Shown piece by piece: positions 39,601 through 48,251 of a DNA stretch of 64,000 nucleotides. The notes beneath the pieces are model-generated. The model was not told the DNA's origin and searched no databases. It saw only the letters and a list, made by a program, of their open reading frames with translations. Made by a program: the position numbers and the translations under genes. Source of the DNA: Paractinoplanes bogorensis (GTDB lineage: Bacteria; Actinomycetota; Actinomycetes; Mycobacteriales; Micromonosporaceae). The DNA is taken from contig NZ_JAHKKG010000004.1 of the NCBI RefSeq assembly GCF_018829635.1, positions 496,001-560,000 on the forward strand, read 5' to 3'. How positions within the stretch are numbered: position 1 is the first letter of the stretch; every line of letters begins with the position of its first letter.

Positions 39601-40407
39601 TCAGAACCGGGCCACGGCCCGGACGCCGAGTTTCCGGATCGCCGTGTCCGACGGGTTCGGCTTGACGAAGATCTCGGTCAGCAGGTCGTCCTGGAACGCG
39701 AGCACGATCTTCGTGTCGGAGCCGGCGCCGAGGTGGAAGACGAGCAGCACGGATTCGTCCCCGGCGAAGTCGGTGTCGGCGATCCGCACCGACTGTCCCG
39801 GCGCCGGCTTGCACCGTCGCACCCGGTCGGTCACGTCGGCGAGGTAGGCGGCCGCGCCACCCGGGGTGGTCACCGTCGTCTCCTGCAGGACGAACACCTC
39901 CGGGCCCTTGCGCAGTGACTGCACCCGCCCGGTGACCGCCTCCGGTTTCGACCCGCCGAGGCAGCCGATCGCCCCCAGGGTGAACTCGGCGCTCCAGTCA
40001 CCGTCGGTCCCGACGGCGGACGGCACATATCCGGCGCCGACGTCCGACGGCTGCAACATCATCGCGGGCGTGACGTCGGCGGGCGGGGTCGACGACGGCG
40101 TGGCCGGCGGCCAGGACGGGGGCGGCGCGGTGGAAGGCGGCGGCGAGGGCGCCCCGGACGGTAACGGCGATGGTGAGGAGGATGGCGACGATGGTGACGG
40201 TGCGGGCAGGGGCGGGCCGGCCACCGGCGCGGACGGCGCGGAACCGATGGCGACCCCACCCGCGACCAGCCCGATCGCCACGACGGCACCCACCGCCCCG
40301 ATGCCGATCGAGGTACGCCGCCGGGCTCGCGACCGCACCCGGTGGACGGATTCCCAGGCAGTGTTCTCGGTCTCGGCGAACAGGCGCCGGAACAGCGGAT
40401 CAGGCAT
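39601..40407 (-). CDS. Single-pass membrane protein, partner of the SigE-family sigma factor
   Basis: 268 residues: a cytoplasmic part of about 32 residues (TENTAWESVHRVRSRARRR), a membrane helix at about 33-55, a Pro/Ser-rich linker (about 58-112) and an outer domain of about 150 residues with two Cys (GAIGCLGG, VRRCKPAPG). The ATG overlaps the end of the sigma gene by 8 bp. This arrangement suits an anti-sigma factor or sensor, but no zinc-binding HxxxCxxC anti-sigma motif is present. Its role is inferred from position only. Confidence 0.8.
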   Translation of the reverse strand: MPDPLFRRLFAETENTAWESVHRVRSRARRRTSIGIGAVGAVVAIGLVAGGVAIGSAPSAPVAGPPLPAPSPSSPSSSPSPLPSGAPSPPPSTAPPPSWPPATPSSTPPADVTPAMMLQPSDVGAGYVPSAVGTDGDWSAEFTLGAIGCLGGSKPEAVTGRVQSLRKGPEVFVLQETTVTTPGGAAAYLADVTDRVRRCKPAPGQSVRIADTDFAGDESVLLVFHLGAGSDTKIVLAFQDDLLTEIFVKPNPSDTAIRKLGVRAVARF

Positions 40408-40891
40408 GGTCGTACTCCTCCTCGTCGAGCAGCCCGGCCAGCGCCCGGCGCCCCCGGGCCAGCCGGGTCTTGACCGTGTTGACGGGCACGCCGGTCTGCG
40501 CGGCCACGTCGGCGACCGGCAGGTCCATCAGGTGGTGCAGCGTGATCGCCTGCCGCTCGCCCACCGGAAGCTGCCGGAGCGCCGCGATCAGCGCCACCGT
40601 GCCGGGGTGGGGCGGGGGCACATCAAGATCAACCCCGTGTCTCCCGTACGCCCGCAGCCGGTTCCGCGCCTTCCGCCACTGGTTGAGGCACAACCGGTAG
40701 GCGACCGTTCGCAGCCACCCCTCGGGGTCGTCGTACCCGCTCACCGCCGGCCACCGCTGCCAGGCACGCACGTACGCCTCCTGCGCCGCGTCCTGAGCCT
40801 CGGCCCGGTCCCCGGTCATCGCGTACAGGTAGGTCACCAGCCGATGCCGGGTCCCGCCGTAGAACTCCTCGAAGCCGTCATGGCCGGCCAC
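40400..40891 (-). CDS. SigE-family ECF RNA polymerase sigma factor
   Basis: A 163-residue sigma-70 family protein with region 2 (FYGGTRHRLVTYLYAMTGDRAEAQDAAQEAYVRAWQRW) and region 4 (LRQLPVGERQAITLHHLMDLPVADVAAQTGVPVNTVKTRLARGRRAL). Length and motifs match the actinobacterial SigE group of ECF factors. GTG start preceded by AAGGGGG. It is co-translated with the membrane protein downstream, which may control it. The promoter targets are not identifiable here. Confidence 0.92.
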   Translation of the reverse strand: MAGHDGFEEFYGGTRHRLVTYLYAMTGDRAEAQDAAQEAYVRAWQRWPAVSGYDDPEGWLRTVAYRLCLNQWRKARNRLRAYGRHGVDLDVPPPHPGTVALIAALRQLPVGERQAITLHHLMDLPVADVAAQTGVPVNTVKTRLARGRRALAGLLDEEEYDHA

Positions 40892-40947
40892 CGCGCCCCC
40901 TTTCCGGCGTCGTTACTGACTGACACCCGCCAGGTGGCCGCCAGGTT

Positions 40948-41604
40948 TCACGAGATCTTGTCGAGAATCGCCGGCAGGGGGGCATCGGCCGCACCGGCCA
41001 GCACGAGGTCGGCCGCCGTGAACCGGTCGACCGCCACGTACGCGTTGGGTACGGCCACGCAGCGCAGCCCGGCGGCCCGGGCCGCGGCCACCCCGTGCGG
41101 CGTGTCTTCGAACGCGAGCCCGCGCTCCGGCGCGATGCCGAGCCGGTCGAGGGCGAGCCGGTAGACGGCCGGATCCGGTTTGTGAGCCTCGACCTCGTCG
41201 CCGCAGGCGGTGACCGCGAGCCGGTCGAGCAGGCCGGCCCGGTCGAGGTAGCCGTGCACCCACGACCGGGGCGAGCTGCTCGCCACGGCCAGGCGCAGCC
41301 CCAGCTCGGCGGCCTGATCGAACCACTCCCGGATGCCCGGTGCGGGCTCGAGCCGCTCGTGCAGGACGTCGCGATACGCCGTACGGAGGGAATGGCTCTC
41401 GGTCTGGTCGTAGCTCTTGCCCACGGCGGCGGCGAGGGCGGCGTAACGCTGATCGTTGACGTTGCCGCCGTGATCGGCGAAGAAACCGTCGAGCGGCAGG
41501 TCGAGCCCGTGCCGGCGCCACTCCCAGCGCCAGCTCTCGAGGAGGGTCGACTCGGTGTCCATGAGCAGGCCGTCGAAGTCGAAGATCAGGGTGTCGGGAC
41601 GCAC
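40948..41604 (-). CDS. HAD family hydrolase (beta-phosphoglucomutase-like)
   Basis: A 218-residue HAD phosphatase or mutase. Motif I is IFDFDGLLMDTES (nucleophile and acid/base Asp), motif II the Ser of LAVASSSPRSW, motif III the Lys of EAHKPDPAVY, and motif IV FEDTPHGVAAARAAG. The helical cap after motif I places it in subfamily I, with phosphoglycolate phosphatase and beta-PGM relatives. Start GTG 41602-41604 is preceded by CATACT five bases upstream, another leaderless candidate. Substrate unknown. Confidence 0.9.
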   Translation of the reverse strand: MRPDTLIFDFDGLLMDTESTLLESWRWEWRRHGLDLPLDGFFADHGGNVNDQRYAALAAAVGKSYDQTESHSLRTAYRDVLHERLEPAPGIREWFDQAAELGLRLAVASSSPRSWVHGYLDRAGLLDRLAVTACGDEVEAHKPDPAVYRLALDRLGIAPERGLAFEDTPHGVAAARAAGLRCVAVPNAYVAVDRFTAADLVLAGAADAPLPAILDKIS

Positions 41605-41710
41605 GCCCCAGTATGGCCGGAACCGGACGGGATCGGATGATCGGATGAGGCCAGGAGCGTCGCCGGTCCGGTACCGTACCGCCGTCATCAGCTTTGAGCG
41701 GGGGAAACTC

Positions 41711-42751
41711 ATGGTGCGTGGTAACGGACGGCTTCGCGGTGCTCTCATCGCGACCGGCGCGGCGACAGTGGCCGGCATCGGCATGATCGTGTTCGCGGCG
41801 CAGTCGTCGGCGGAGACCAACGGCGACGCAGCCAAGGTGCGGGCGTTGACGACGATGCCGCCGCCCGCGGCCCCGGCCGTCGCGATGAAGGTCACCGGGC
41901 TGCCCGGCGGCGTCGCGCTCGTCGAGTGGAGCGAGGTCCAGGCGCCGTCCGGCATCTCGTTCACCGGTTACCGCGCCACGATCACCGACACCACGGTGGT
42001 CGTCGTGCCGGGCCCCACGCCGACGCCGACCCCCACGCCGCCCGGGCCGCGTCCCGTCCTCGCGACGCAGGAACTGCCGCTCACCGCCCGGTCGGCCCGG
42101 TTCACCGGCCTCGACCAGACCCACCAGTACGCGCTCTCCGTCGTGGCCTACGGCACGCAGGGCCAGAGCGGGCAGAACGGCACGGCACTCAACCCGAACC
42201 CGGTCTCGGTGACCGCCGCGCCGACGTCGGTCGTCTACGGCAAGCCGGCCACGCTCACCATCAAGACCTACCGTGCCAACCAGAGTGTGCTGGTCGAGAA
42301 GCGGGCGCAGGGCAGCCCGACCTGGCTGCCGGTCAAGACGGTCAAGTCCGATGTGAACGGCACGGCCACCGCGAGCGTCGTGCCGGCCGAGATCACCGCC
42401 TACCGGGTCACCACGCCCGGCGAGCTCAGCACCTGGCCGGGCACGGCCTCGACCACGGTCACGGCCCGCTTCTCGGTCACGATCAAGGCCAGCGCCACCA
42501 CGATCAAGCCCAACCAGCAGATCACCGTCACCGGCACGGTCCGTCCGGTGAAGGCCGGCACCAAGGCCAGCCTGCAGCGCAAGTCGGGCGCCACGTGGGT
42601 GACGATCGCGAGCAGCGCGGTGAAGGCCGACGGCACCTACTCGATCCCGAAGACGTTCGCCAAGGGCACCTGGCCGCTGCACGTGGTGATCACCGGCGGC
42701 ACCACCGTCGCGTACGGGACGAGCGGGCAGGTCACCGTCACCGCGAAGTAG
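41711..42751 (+). CDS. Secreted FN3/Ig-like domain protein
   Basis: A 346-residue exported protein. The signal segment is GALIATGAATVAGIGMIVFAAQSSAET. A fibronectin type III domain runs from about 55 to 155 (VEWSEVQAPSGISFTGYRATI ... HQYALSVVAYG), interrupted by a Pro-Thr linker (VPGPTPTPTPTPPGPRP). Two bacterial Ig-like beta domains follow (PTSVVYGKPATLTIKT and ATTIKPNQQITVTGTVRP). There is no catalytic domain, so it is probably a matrix or binding protein. ATG start after GGGGGAAA. It lies between the HAD and RtcB genes with no obvious link to either. Confidence 0.82.
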   Translation: MVRGNGRLRGALIATGAATVAGIGMIVFAAQSSAETNGDAAKVRALTTMPPPAAPAVAMKVTGLPGGVALVEWSEVQAPSGISFTGYRATITDTTVVVVPGPTPTPTPTPPGPRPVLATQELPLTARSARFTGLDQTHQYALSVVAYGTQGQSGQNGTALNPNPVSVTAAPTSVVYGKPATLTIKTYRANQSVLVEKRAQGSPTWLPVKTVKSDVNGTATASVVPAEITAYRVTTPGELSTWPGTASTTVTARFSVTIKASATTIKPNQQITVTGTVRPVKAGTKASLQRKSGATWVTIASSAVKADGTYSIPKTFAKGTWPLHVVITGGTTVAYGTSGQVTVTAK

Positions 42752-42866
42752 TTAATCGGAGGCGCCGCCCGATCTTGCCGGGCTAACCTCACTCCCGACC
42801 GGCCGCCGGCTGAGCGGCGGCCGGAAACGGACACCGGACCGCCGGATTCCGGGAGGGAGTGACGTG

Positions 42867-44033
42867 ATGGAGAAGATCAACGAGCGCCTGGTGAACTGGG
42901 CCAGCCTGCTCGAGACGGAGACCAAGGGACAGGCCGAGAAGGCGTCCCGCCTGCCGTTCATCTTTCCGCACATCGCCCTCATGCCGGACGCGCACCTCGG
43001 CAAGGGGGCGACGGTCGGCTCGGTCATCCCGACGCTGGGCGCGATCATCCCGGCCGCGGTCGGTGTGGACATCGGCTGCGGCATGGCGGCGGTGCGCACG
43101 CAGTATCACAAGGACGAGCTGAAGCCGGGCCTGGCGACGCTGCGTACGGCGATCGAACATGCCGTCCCGCTGAGCGCCGGCGTCTACAACTCGTCGGTGA
43201 CGGACACCGCCCGTACGCGAATCGAAGCTCTGACCGTCAAGGCGGACAAGGCCGGATTCGAGCCGGGCCGTTATGCCGGCAACTGGGAACTGCAGCTGGG
43301 CACGCTCGGCTCGGGCAACCACTTCATCGAGGTCACCGCGGACGAGAAGGGTCAGGTCTGGCTGTTCCTGCACTCGGGGTCGCGCGGCGTCGGCAACAAG
43401 ATCGCCACGCACCACATCAAGGTGGCCCAGGAAGCGGCCAAGCGCTGGTGGATCGACCTGCCCGACCCCGACCTGGCCTACCTGGCCGAGGGGACGGACG
43501 AGTTCTGGCGCTACATCCGGGAGCTGCGCTGGGCCCAGGACTTCGCGCTGGCCAACCGCGACGAGATGATGGACCGGGTGGCCGGCTGCTTCGCCGAGTT
43601 CGCAGGCGGGCCGGTGCACGAGGTCGAGCGGGTGCAGTGCCACCACAACTACACGGAGCAGGAGACGCACTTCGGCAAGAAGGTGTGGCTCTCGCGCAAG
43701 GGTGCGATCAACGCCGAGAAGGGCCGCCCGGGTCTGATCCCGGGGTCGATGGGCGACGCGTCCTACGTGGTGGTCGGCAAGGGCAACCCGCTCGCGCTGA
43801 ACTCGTCGCCGCACGGCGCGGGCCGGCAGCTGTCCCGGTCGAAGGCGCGCAAGACGTTCACCCGCGACCAGCTGCGTGAGGCGATGAAGGGCATCGAGTA
43901 CCGGGACACTGACGCGTTCCTGGACGAGATCCCGGGCGCCTACAAGCCGATCGACGTCGTCATGCAGGACGCCGACGACCTGGTCGAGGTGCGTCACACG
44001 CTGCGTCAGCTGGTCAACGTCAAGGGAGACTGA
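42867..44033 (+). CDS. rtcB: RtcB family tRNA/RNA-splicing ligase
   Basis: A 388-residue GTP-dependent RNA ligase that joins 2',3'-cyclic phosphate or 3'-phosphate ends to 5'-OH ends. The metal and active-site motifs are present: MPDAHLGKG, GVDIGCGM (metal Cys), GSGNHFIEV, LHSGSRGVGN, VQCHHNY and SPHGAGR (GMP-accepting His). GSMGDASYVV replaces the usual GSMGTxS. Start ATG 42867 (GTG 42864 also possible) follows GGGAGGGAG. No archease or RtcA gene is adjacent. In bacteria the role is usually RNA repair. Confidence 0.92.
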   Translation: MEKINERLVNWASLLETETKGQAEKASRLPFIFPHIALMPDAHLGKGATVGSVIPTLGAIIPAAVGVDIGCGMAAVRTQYHKDELKPGLATLRTAIEHAVPLSAGVYNSSVTDTARTRIEALTVKADKAGFEPGRYAGNWELQLGTLGSGNHFIEVTADEKGQVWLFLHSGSRGVGNKIATHHIKVAQEAAKRWWIDLPDPDLAYLAEGTDEFWRYIRELRWAQDFALANRDEMMDRVAGCFAEFAGGPVHEVERVQCHHNYTEQETHFGKKVWLSRKGAINAEKGRPGLIPGSMGDASYVVVGKGNPLALNSSPHGAGRQLSRSKARKTFTRDQLREAMKGIEYRDTDAFLDEIPGAYKPIDVVMQDADDLVEVRHTLRQLVNVKGD

Positions 44034-44044
44034 TCGCCGGCGTT

Positions 44045-44659
44045 CTATCGCAGCAGCGGGAACACCGTTCCGGCGATGAGTGCGCCCACGATCGTGCCCG
44101 CGACGACCTGGGCGAGCGTGTGCGCCGACAACACCAGCCGTGACCAGCCCACCAACGGGACCACGGGCACGGCGATCAGCGCGACGGGACCGTAGACGGC
44201 CACCAGCACGGCTACGGTCCCGGCGGCCACCCCGGCGTGGATCGACATCTTCCACCACGCGGTGACGGCCGCGAAGACGACCAGACCGGTGATCCCGGCC
44301 GCGAGCAGCGCCAGCAGCTCACGGGGCGCGCCGAGCGCGACGAGCACGGCGGTGCCGATCGCGACCGACACCATGCCGAAGATCAGCGGGCCACGGCGGT
44401 GCTCCCGCTCGGGGATGTGATGGCTGGTGAGGCGCCCCCGGCGGACACCCCGCACCACGTACGCCATGGGAATGCCCGCGGCGAACAAAGCGGCCGGCGC
44501 GCCCCACCATCGCGACACGCCCGGCTGACTGCCCGCGTGGAAACCGACGACCATCAGCAGCGTGGCGACCAGCACCCCCGGCGCGAACACCTCGGTGATT
44601 ACGCGGGCTGTCCTCTGTCCCGCAGCTCTTTGTCCCGCCGTCGCGGTCCCGGTCCTCAC
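44045..44659 (-). CDS. PAP2-like membrane protein
   Basis: A 204-residue protein with about six membrane helices and a short Arg/Ala-rich N-terminus. The later helices carry a degenerate PAP2 phosphatase signature: WWKMSIHAG in place of PSGH, and SRLVLSAHTLAQVVAG for the SR...H motif. Active lipid-phosphatase function is uncertain. The GTG start overlaps the stop of the AraC regulator (GTGA), so the two are co-expressed. It converges on rtcB with an 11-bp gap. Confidence 0.8.
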   Translation of the reverse strand: MRTGTATAGQRAAGQRTARVITEVFAPGVLVATLLMVVGFHAGSQPGVSRWWGAPAALFAAGIPMAYVVRGVRRGRLTSHHIPEREHRRGPLIFGMVSVAIGTAVLVALGAPRELLALLAAGITGLVVFAAVTAWWKMSIHAGVAAGTVAVLVAVYGPVALIAVPVVPLVGWSRLVLSAHTLAQVVAGTIVGALIAGTVFPLLR

Positions 44660-45426
44660 ACCTGCGCCTTCCGGTAGGACGCCGGCGGCACGCCGACCAT
44701 GGCGGTGAAGTCGCGGGTCAGGTGGGCCTGGTCGCTGTAGCCGAGCTCGGCCGCGAGTTCGCCCAGGTCGACCGGGGTGCCGGCCGAGATGCGGTCGGAC
44801 GCCTCGTGCAGCCGGGCGCGCCGGATCACCCATTTCGGGCTGACACCGACGTGGTCGGAGAACACGCGCTGGAGCTGCCGCACGCCGATCGCGAACTCGC
44901 GGGCCAGGTCGTCGACGCGCGTGATCCTCGTGTCTTTGCCGGCCTGCGCGACGACGGCCTCGGCCAGTTCGGCGGCGGGAGTCGGACGGTCAGGCGCCCG
45001 CGTGCGCAGAAAAGCGTCCATTTCCCGTACGGCGTCAGCGTCGTCCGCGGCCAGGATGCGCTCGGCCAGCCCGTCGCCGAAAACGTCCTCGACCGGCAGG
45101 TAGCGGCCGGTGACGGTGGCGACGGGCGCGCCCAGGAACGGGCGGAACCCGGCCGGCCGGAAGCGCACCCCGAAGACGCGTCCGGCACCCTCGAGGACCT
45201 CGTGGAACGGCCCGGTCACCACCCCGGCGACCCGGCAGCGCCCCGGCTTGAAGGTGACGTTGACCGCGGGATAGGGCAAGACCTTCTGCTCGTACGGGTC
45301 CTGGCCGCGCAGATCCCACGAGACGATCCAGTAGTGCTCGACAAAGGGTCGCAGCGCCTCGTGCGCGGCCGGCGAGCTGAACTGGAACTTCCGCCGGCCC
45401 TGGCCCGGGTTGAGGATCGCCGGCAC
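44656..45426 (-). CDS. AraC family transcriptional regulator (DUF6597-type sensor)
   Basis: 256 residues: an N-terminal domain of about 130 residues with HEALRPFVEHYWIVSWDL and FGVRFRPAGFRPFLG, typical of DUF6597 AraC regulators, then a C-terminal double HTH (DDLAREFAIGVRQLQRVFSDHVGVSPKWVIRRARLHEA; LGELAAELGYSDQAHLTRDFTAMVGVPPASYRK). GTG 45424-45426 lies six bases after a minus-strand TAGGCT box and no ribosome site is present. It is divergent from the DinB-like gene and coupled to the PAP2-like gene, which it may control. Confidence 0.9.
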   Translation of the reverse strand: MPAILNPGQGRRKFQFSSPAAHEALRPFVEHYWIVSWDLRGQDPYEQKVLPYPAVNVTFKPGRCRVAGVVTGPFHEVLEGAGRVFGVRFRPAGFRPFLGAPVATVTGRYLPVEDVFGDGLAERILAADDADAVREMDAFLRTRAPDRPTPAAELAEAVVAQAGKDTRITRVDDLAREFAIGVRQLQRVFSDHVGVSPKWVIRRARLHEASDRISAGTPVDLGELAAELGYSDQAHLTRDFTAMVGVPPASYRKAQV

Positions 45427-45432
45427 ACGGGG

Positions 45433-45485
45433 AGCCTAACAAGTCGCGTTTCTTCAATCGCGCTGGTGAGGGTCGTTCCTAGGCT
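45433..45485. promoter_or_regulatory. Back-to-back leaderless promoters sharing the TAGGCT -10
   Basis: The minus strand has TAGGCT (45438-45433), then six bases and GTG 45426. The plus strand has TAGGCT (45480-45485), then six bases and ATG 45492. The 65-bp gap thus holds two mirror-image leaderless promoters with identical -10 boxes. Confidence 0.6.
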
Positions 45486-45491
45486 GCCCGC

Positions 45492-46148
45492 ATGGAACTT
45501 CACGACATCATGGTCCGGGCGCTGGCCGCGACGTCCACGGTGGTGCAGCGGGTCGGGGCCGGCCAGCTGGACCGGCCGACACCGTGCCGCGAGTGGGATG
45601 TGCGGGCGCTGACCAACCACCTGCTCCTGGTGGTCGAGGCGCTCGAGCTGGCCGGGCACGGCGCACCGATCCCGGACACGCACTGGACCTCGACCGCGGC
45701 CGCCGCGGTGCCTGTGTCCGCGCGGCCTGAGTCTGCGCTGCCTTCTTCCGCGCTGCCTTCTTCCGCGTTTCCGGATTCCGCTCGGGTTTTCCAGGGTGCG
45801 GCCTCGGCCTGGGACGCGCCCGAGGCCTGGACTCGCCCCGTGCCGATGGGAGGGATGCCGATGCCGGCTGACATGGCGGTCGCGATGCTGGTCAGCGATG
45901 TGGTGATCCACGGCTGGGACCTCGCCCGCGCCACCGGCTCCCCGTCGGCGGGCTCGTCACCGGCCGGGTCGCCGGCTTCCTCGTTCGCGGTCGATGACGA
46001 TGTCGCGGCGATGACGCTGCGGTTCATGACCACCATGAGCGAACAGGGGCGGGCCATGGGCATCTTCGCCGCCGCCGTGCCCGCCGCCGGGGATGCTTCG
46101 GATCTCGACCGTGCTCTGGCGTTGAGCGGCCGCGACCCTTCATCCTGA
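45492..46148 (+). CDS. TIGR03086-type metal-binding (DinB/maleylpyruvate isomerase N-terminal) protein
   Basis: A 218-residue four-helix-bundle protein of the DinB/MDMPI superfamily. It carries LDRPTPCREWDVRALTNHLL (His ligand), MAVAMLVSDVVIHGWDLARATG (His ligands) and a C-terminal MGIFAAAVP typical of the TIGR03086 subfamily. The family may act as mycothiol-dependent transferases; the substrate is unknown. A low-complexity Ser/Ala/Pro insert at about residues 80-100 is encoded by 15-bp repeats (SALPS units), and a second Ser/Gly/Pro insert is at about 156-168. Leaderless start at ATG 45492. The last codons seed a small repeat. Confidence 0.87.
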   Translation: MELHDIMVRALAATSTVVQRVGAGQLDRPTPCREWDVRALTNHLLLVVEALELAGHGAPIPDTHWTSTAAAAVPVSARPESALPSSALPSSAFPDSARVFQGAASAWDAPEAWTRPVPMGGMPMPADMAVAMLVSDVVIHGWDLARATGSPSAGSSPAGSPASSFAVDDDVAAMTLRFMTTMSEQGRAMGIFAAAVPAAGDASDLDRALALSGRDPSS

Positions 46149-46181
46149 GCGGCCGCGGTCTCTCGTCGCTCTGAGTGGCCG
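46123..46181. repeat. Short tandem repeat spanning a stop codon
   Basis: Three imperfect copies begin TGAGCGGCCGCG / TGAGCGGCCGCGG / TGAGTGGCCGG at 46123, 46146 and 46172 (spacing 23 and 26 bp). The middle copy's TGA is the stop of the DinB-like gene. Confidence 0.6.
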
Positions 46182-46253
46182 GATCCCCCTCGCAGAGTCA
46201 GCAGGCGCGGCGCCTCGGGCGTGTCCGGCGTCGTCGCGGTAGGTTGGCGTCCC

Positions 46254-48251
46254 GTGGCCTCCCGCTTGCAGACGACCGACCCGCCCTACGTCGGCCCCTA
46301 CCGTCTGGTGTCCCGGCTCGGTGAGGGTGGCATGGGCTCGGTGTTCCTGGCCGAGGCCCCCGGCGGGCGGCTCGTCGCGGTCAAGGTCATCCGGCCCGAG
46401 TATGCGCACGAGGAACACTTCCGGGCCCGTTTCCGCAGCGAGGTGAGCCGGGCCCGGCAGGTGCCGCCGTTCTGCACGGCCGAGGTGCTCGACGCCGACC
46501 CCGACCACGACACGCCCTACCTGGTCGTCGAGTACGTCGACGGGCCGACGCTGAGCGAGGTCGTCGCCGAGAACGGGCCGCTGACCGGGGGCAGCCTCCA
46601 CGGCGTCGCGGTCGGCGTGGCCACCGCGCTGGCCGCGATCCACGGCGCCGGGGTGATCCACCGCGATCTCAAACCGCGCAACGTGCTGTTCGCGCTGGGC
46701 CAGCCCAAGGTGATCGACTTCGGTATCGCGCGACCGCTCGAGCCGACCAGTTTCCACACCCGGGCCGAAGAGGTCGTCGGGACGCTGGCCTACATGGCGC
46801 CCGAGCGACTCGATCCCGGCAGTGAAGACCGGCTGACCCCGGCGGTGGACGTTTTCGCCTGGGGCGCCGTGGTGGCGTACGCGGGAAACGGTCGAACGCC
46901 TTTCGGTGGCGACACCCCGGCGGTGACCGCGGCCCGGATCCTGACCCAGCCGCCGCGGGTCGACAACCTGCCGTCGTATCTGGCCGAGCTGGTGACCGCG
47001 GCGCTGGACAAGGAGCCGCGCAACCGGCCGACCGCGGGGGAGCTGCTCGAGCGGCTGCTGGTGACCGGGGCGCCGAGCGGGCCGCCCTTGCCGCCTTTGC
47101 CGCCGCAGTTGCGGGAATCGGCCGAGGCGGCCGCGCAGCACTCGGGCCGGCACCAGACCGGGTCGTCCCGCCGTCCCCGGCGCCGGGCCACCCTGATCGC
47201 GGTGGCCGCCGCCACGGTCGTCGCGGCCGCGGTGGGCGTCGGGTTCCGGTCGCTTGGCGGCGGCGAACCGGTGGCCGCGGTCCCGTCGGTCGTGCCCACG
47301 TCGTCGGCCGCGACCGGGCCGAGCCTCTTCGATCCGTTGACCACCGAGTCGCTCTTCTCGAAGACCGCCGCCTGCACGTATCGCAACGGCCTGCGCGTGG
47401 TGGCGTCGGAGTTCTCGATGTGCGGCAACTACACCGACACCGTGTTCCCGTCCGCCCAGAGCATCGCCGTCCGGGCCACCCTGGCCGACGCCCGGTCCTG
47501 CGCGGCGATGTGGTTCCGGGTGACGCCGGGCGACAAGGACGAGTACGCGGACGGCTACCGGGCCCGGGTCTGCACCGACCAGGTCGAGCTGACCAGCTCG
47601 ATCGACGGCCGCGAGACAGTGATCGCCGCGGCGAAGCGGACGACCTCCACCGGCGCCGCCCACCAGCTGCGGCTGGTCGCCGACGACCAGCAGGCCACGC
47701 TGTCGGTCGACGGGCAGGAGGCGGTCCGGGGGCCGCTCACCGAATCGTCGCTGACCAGCGGCCGGGTGCTGCTCGGGGCGGTGGCCGCGGGCGGGCGGGC
47801 CGTCGTCACGTTCACCGACGCCCAGCTGAGATCGGGCGACGGCACGGACGTGCCCCCGTTCATGACCGGCGACGCGCAGCTCACGGCGGGCATGCACATG
47901 CTGTACGACCTGGGGAAGGTCGCCATCCTCGAGCCGACCGAATATGTGACCGGGGCCGAGTACTGCCGTCGCTTCACCCTGCCGGCCACGTCGCCCCAGT
48001 GCGACAAGACGCTGGTGCCGATCGCCAGCGGTACCCGGGTGAGCCTGCCGATCGCCGCCAAGCCGCGCTACCTCGACTACCGCCACGACCCGGCGAAATG
48101 TTTCGACGAAAGCACCCATGCGGGCACGTGCGCGGTCCCGTTCAAGACCTACGTCACGGTCACGTCCGAGCCGTCGCCCCGGCCGTCCCTGGTAACGATC
48201 AAGGCCGGCCAGGTGACCACGGTGGCCCGCATCAACCTGGAATCCGACTGA
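46254..48251 (+). CDS. Membrane-anchored Hanks-type Ser/Thr protein kinase (paralogue of 744-2780)
   Basis: A 665-residue kinase. The domain lies at about residues 14-265, with GEGGMGSVF, VAVK (Lys44), HRDLKPRN (Asp138), DFG (Asp155) and MAPERL. A basic stretch (RRPRRRA), one membrane helix at about 312-332 and an outer domain of about 330 residues follow, with Cys-containing segments (FSKTAACTYRNGL, YCRRFTL, HAGTCAVPF). Sequence and layout closely follow the kinase at 744-2780, including the GVAVGVATALxAIHGAGVIHRDLKP stretch, so the two are paralogues with diverged sensors. Start GTG 46254 lies eight bases after TAGGTT (46240-46245); GTG 46221 is an alternative. No PASTA repeats. Confidence 0.92.
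   Translation: MASRLQTTDPPYVGPYRLVSRLGEGGMGSVFLAEAPGGRLVAVKVIRPEYAHEEHFRARFRSEVSRARQVPPFCTAEVLDADPDHDTPYLVVEYVDGPTLSEVVAENGPLTGGSLHGVAVGVATALAAIHGAGVIHRDLKPRNVLFALGQPKVIDFGIARPLEPTSFHTRAEEVVGTLAYMAPERLDPGSEDRLTPAVDVFAWGAVVAYAGNGRTPFGGDTPAVTAARILTQPPRVDNLPSYLAELVTAALDKEPRNRPTAGELLERLLVTGAPSGPPLPPLPPQLRESAEAAAQHSGRHQTGSSRRPRRRATLIAVAAATVVAAAVGVGFRSLGGGEPVAAVPSVVPTSSAATGPSLFDPLTTESLFSKTAACTYRNGLRVVASEFSMCGNYTDTVFPSAQSIAVRATLADARSCAAMWFRVTPGDKDEYADGYRARVCTDQVELTSSIDGRETVIAAAKRTTSTGAAHQLRLVADDQQATLSVDGQEAVRGPLTESSLTSGRVLLGAVAAGGRAVVTFTDAQLRSGDGTDVPPFMTGDAQLTAGMHMLYDLGKVAILEPTEYVTGAEYCRRFTLPATSPQCDKTLVPIASGTRVSLPIAAKPRYLDYRHDPAKCFDESTHAGTCAVPFKTYVTVTSEPSPRPSLVTIKAGQVTTVARINLESD

Noticed and set aside
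42867..44033. RtcB as part of an RNA-repair or defence operon
   Set aside because: No archease, RtcA, RtcR or toxin RNase gene is adjacent. The neighbours are an unrelated secreted protein and a convergent membrane protein.
46221..46253. An upstream GTG start for the second kinase
   Set aside because: The TAGGTT box lies after it and points to GTG 46254. The extra residues have no homology to the paralogue.
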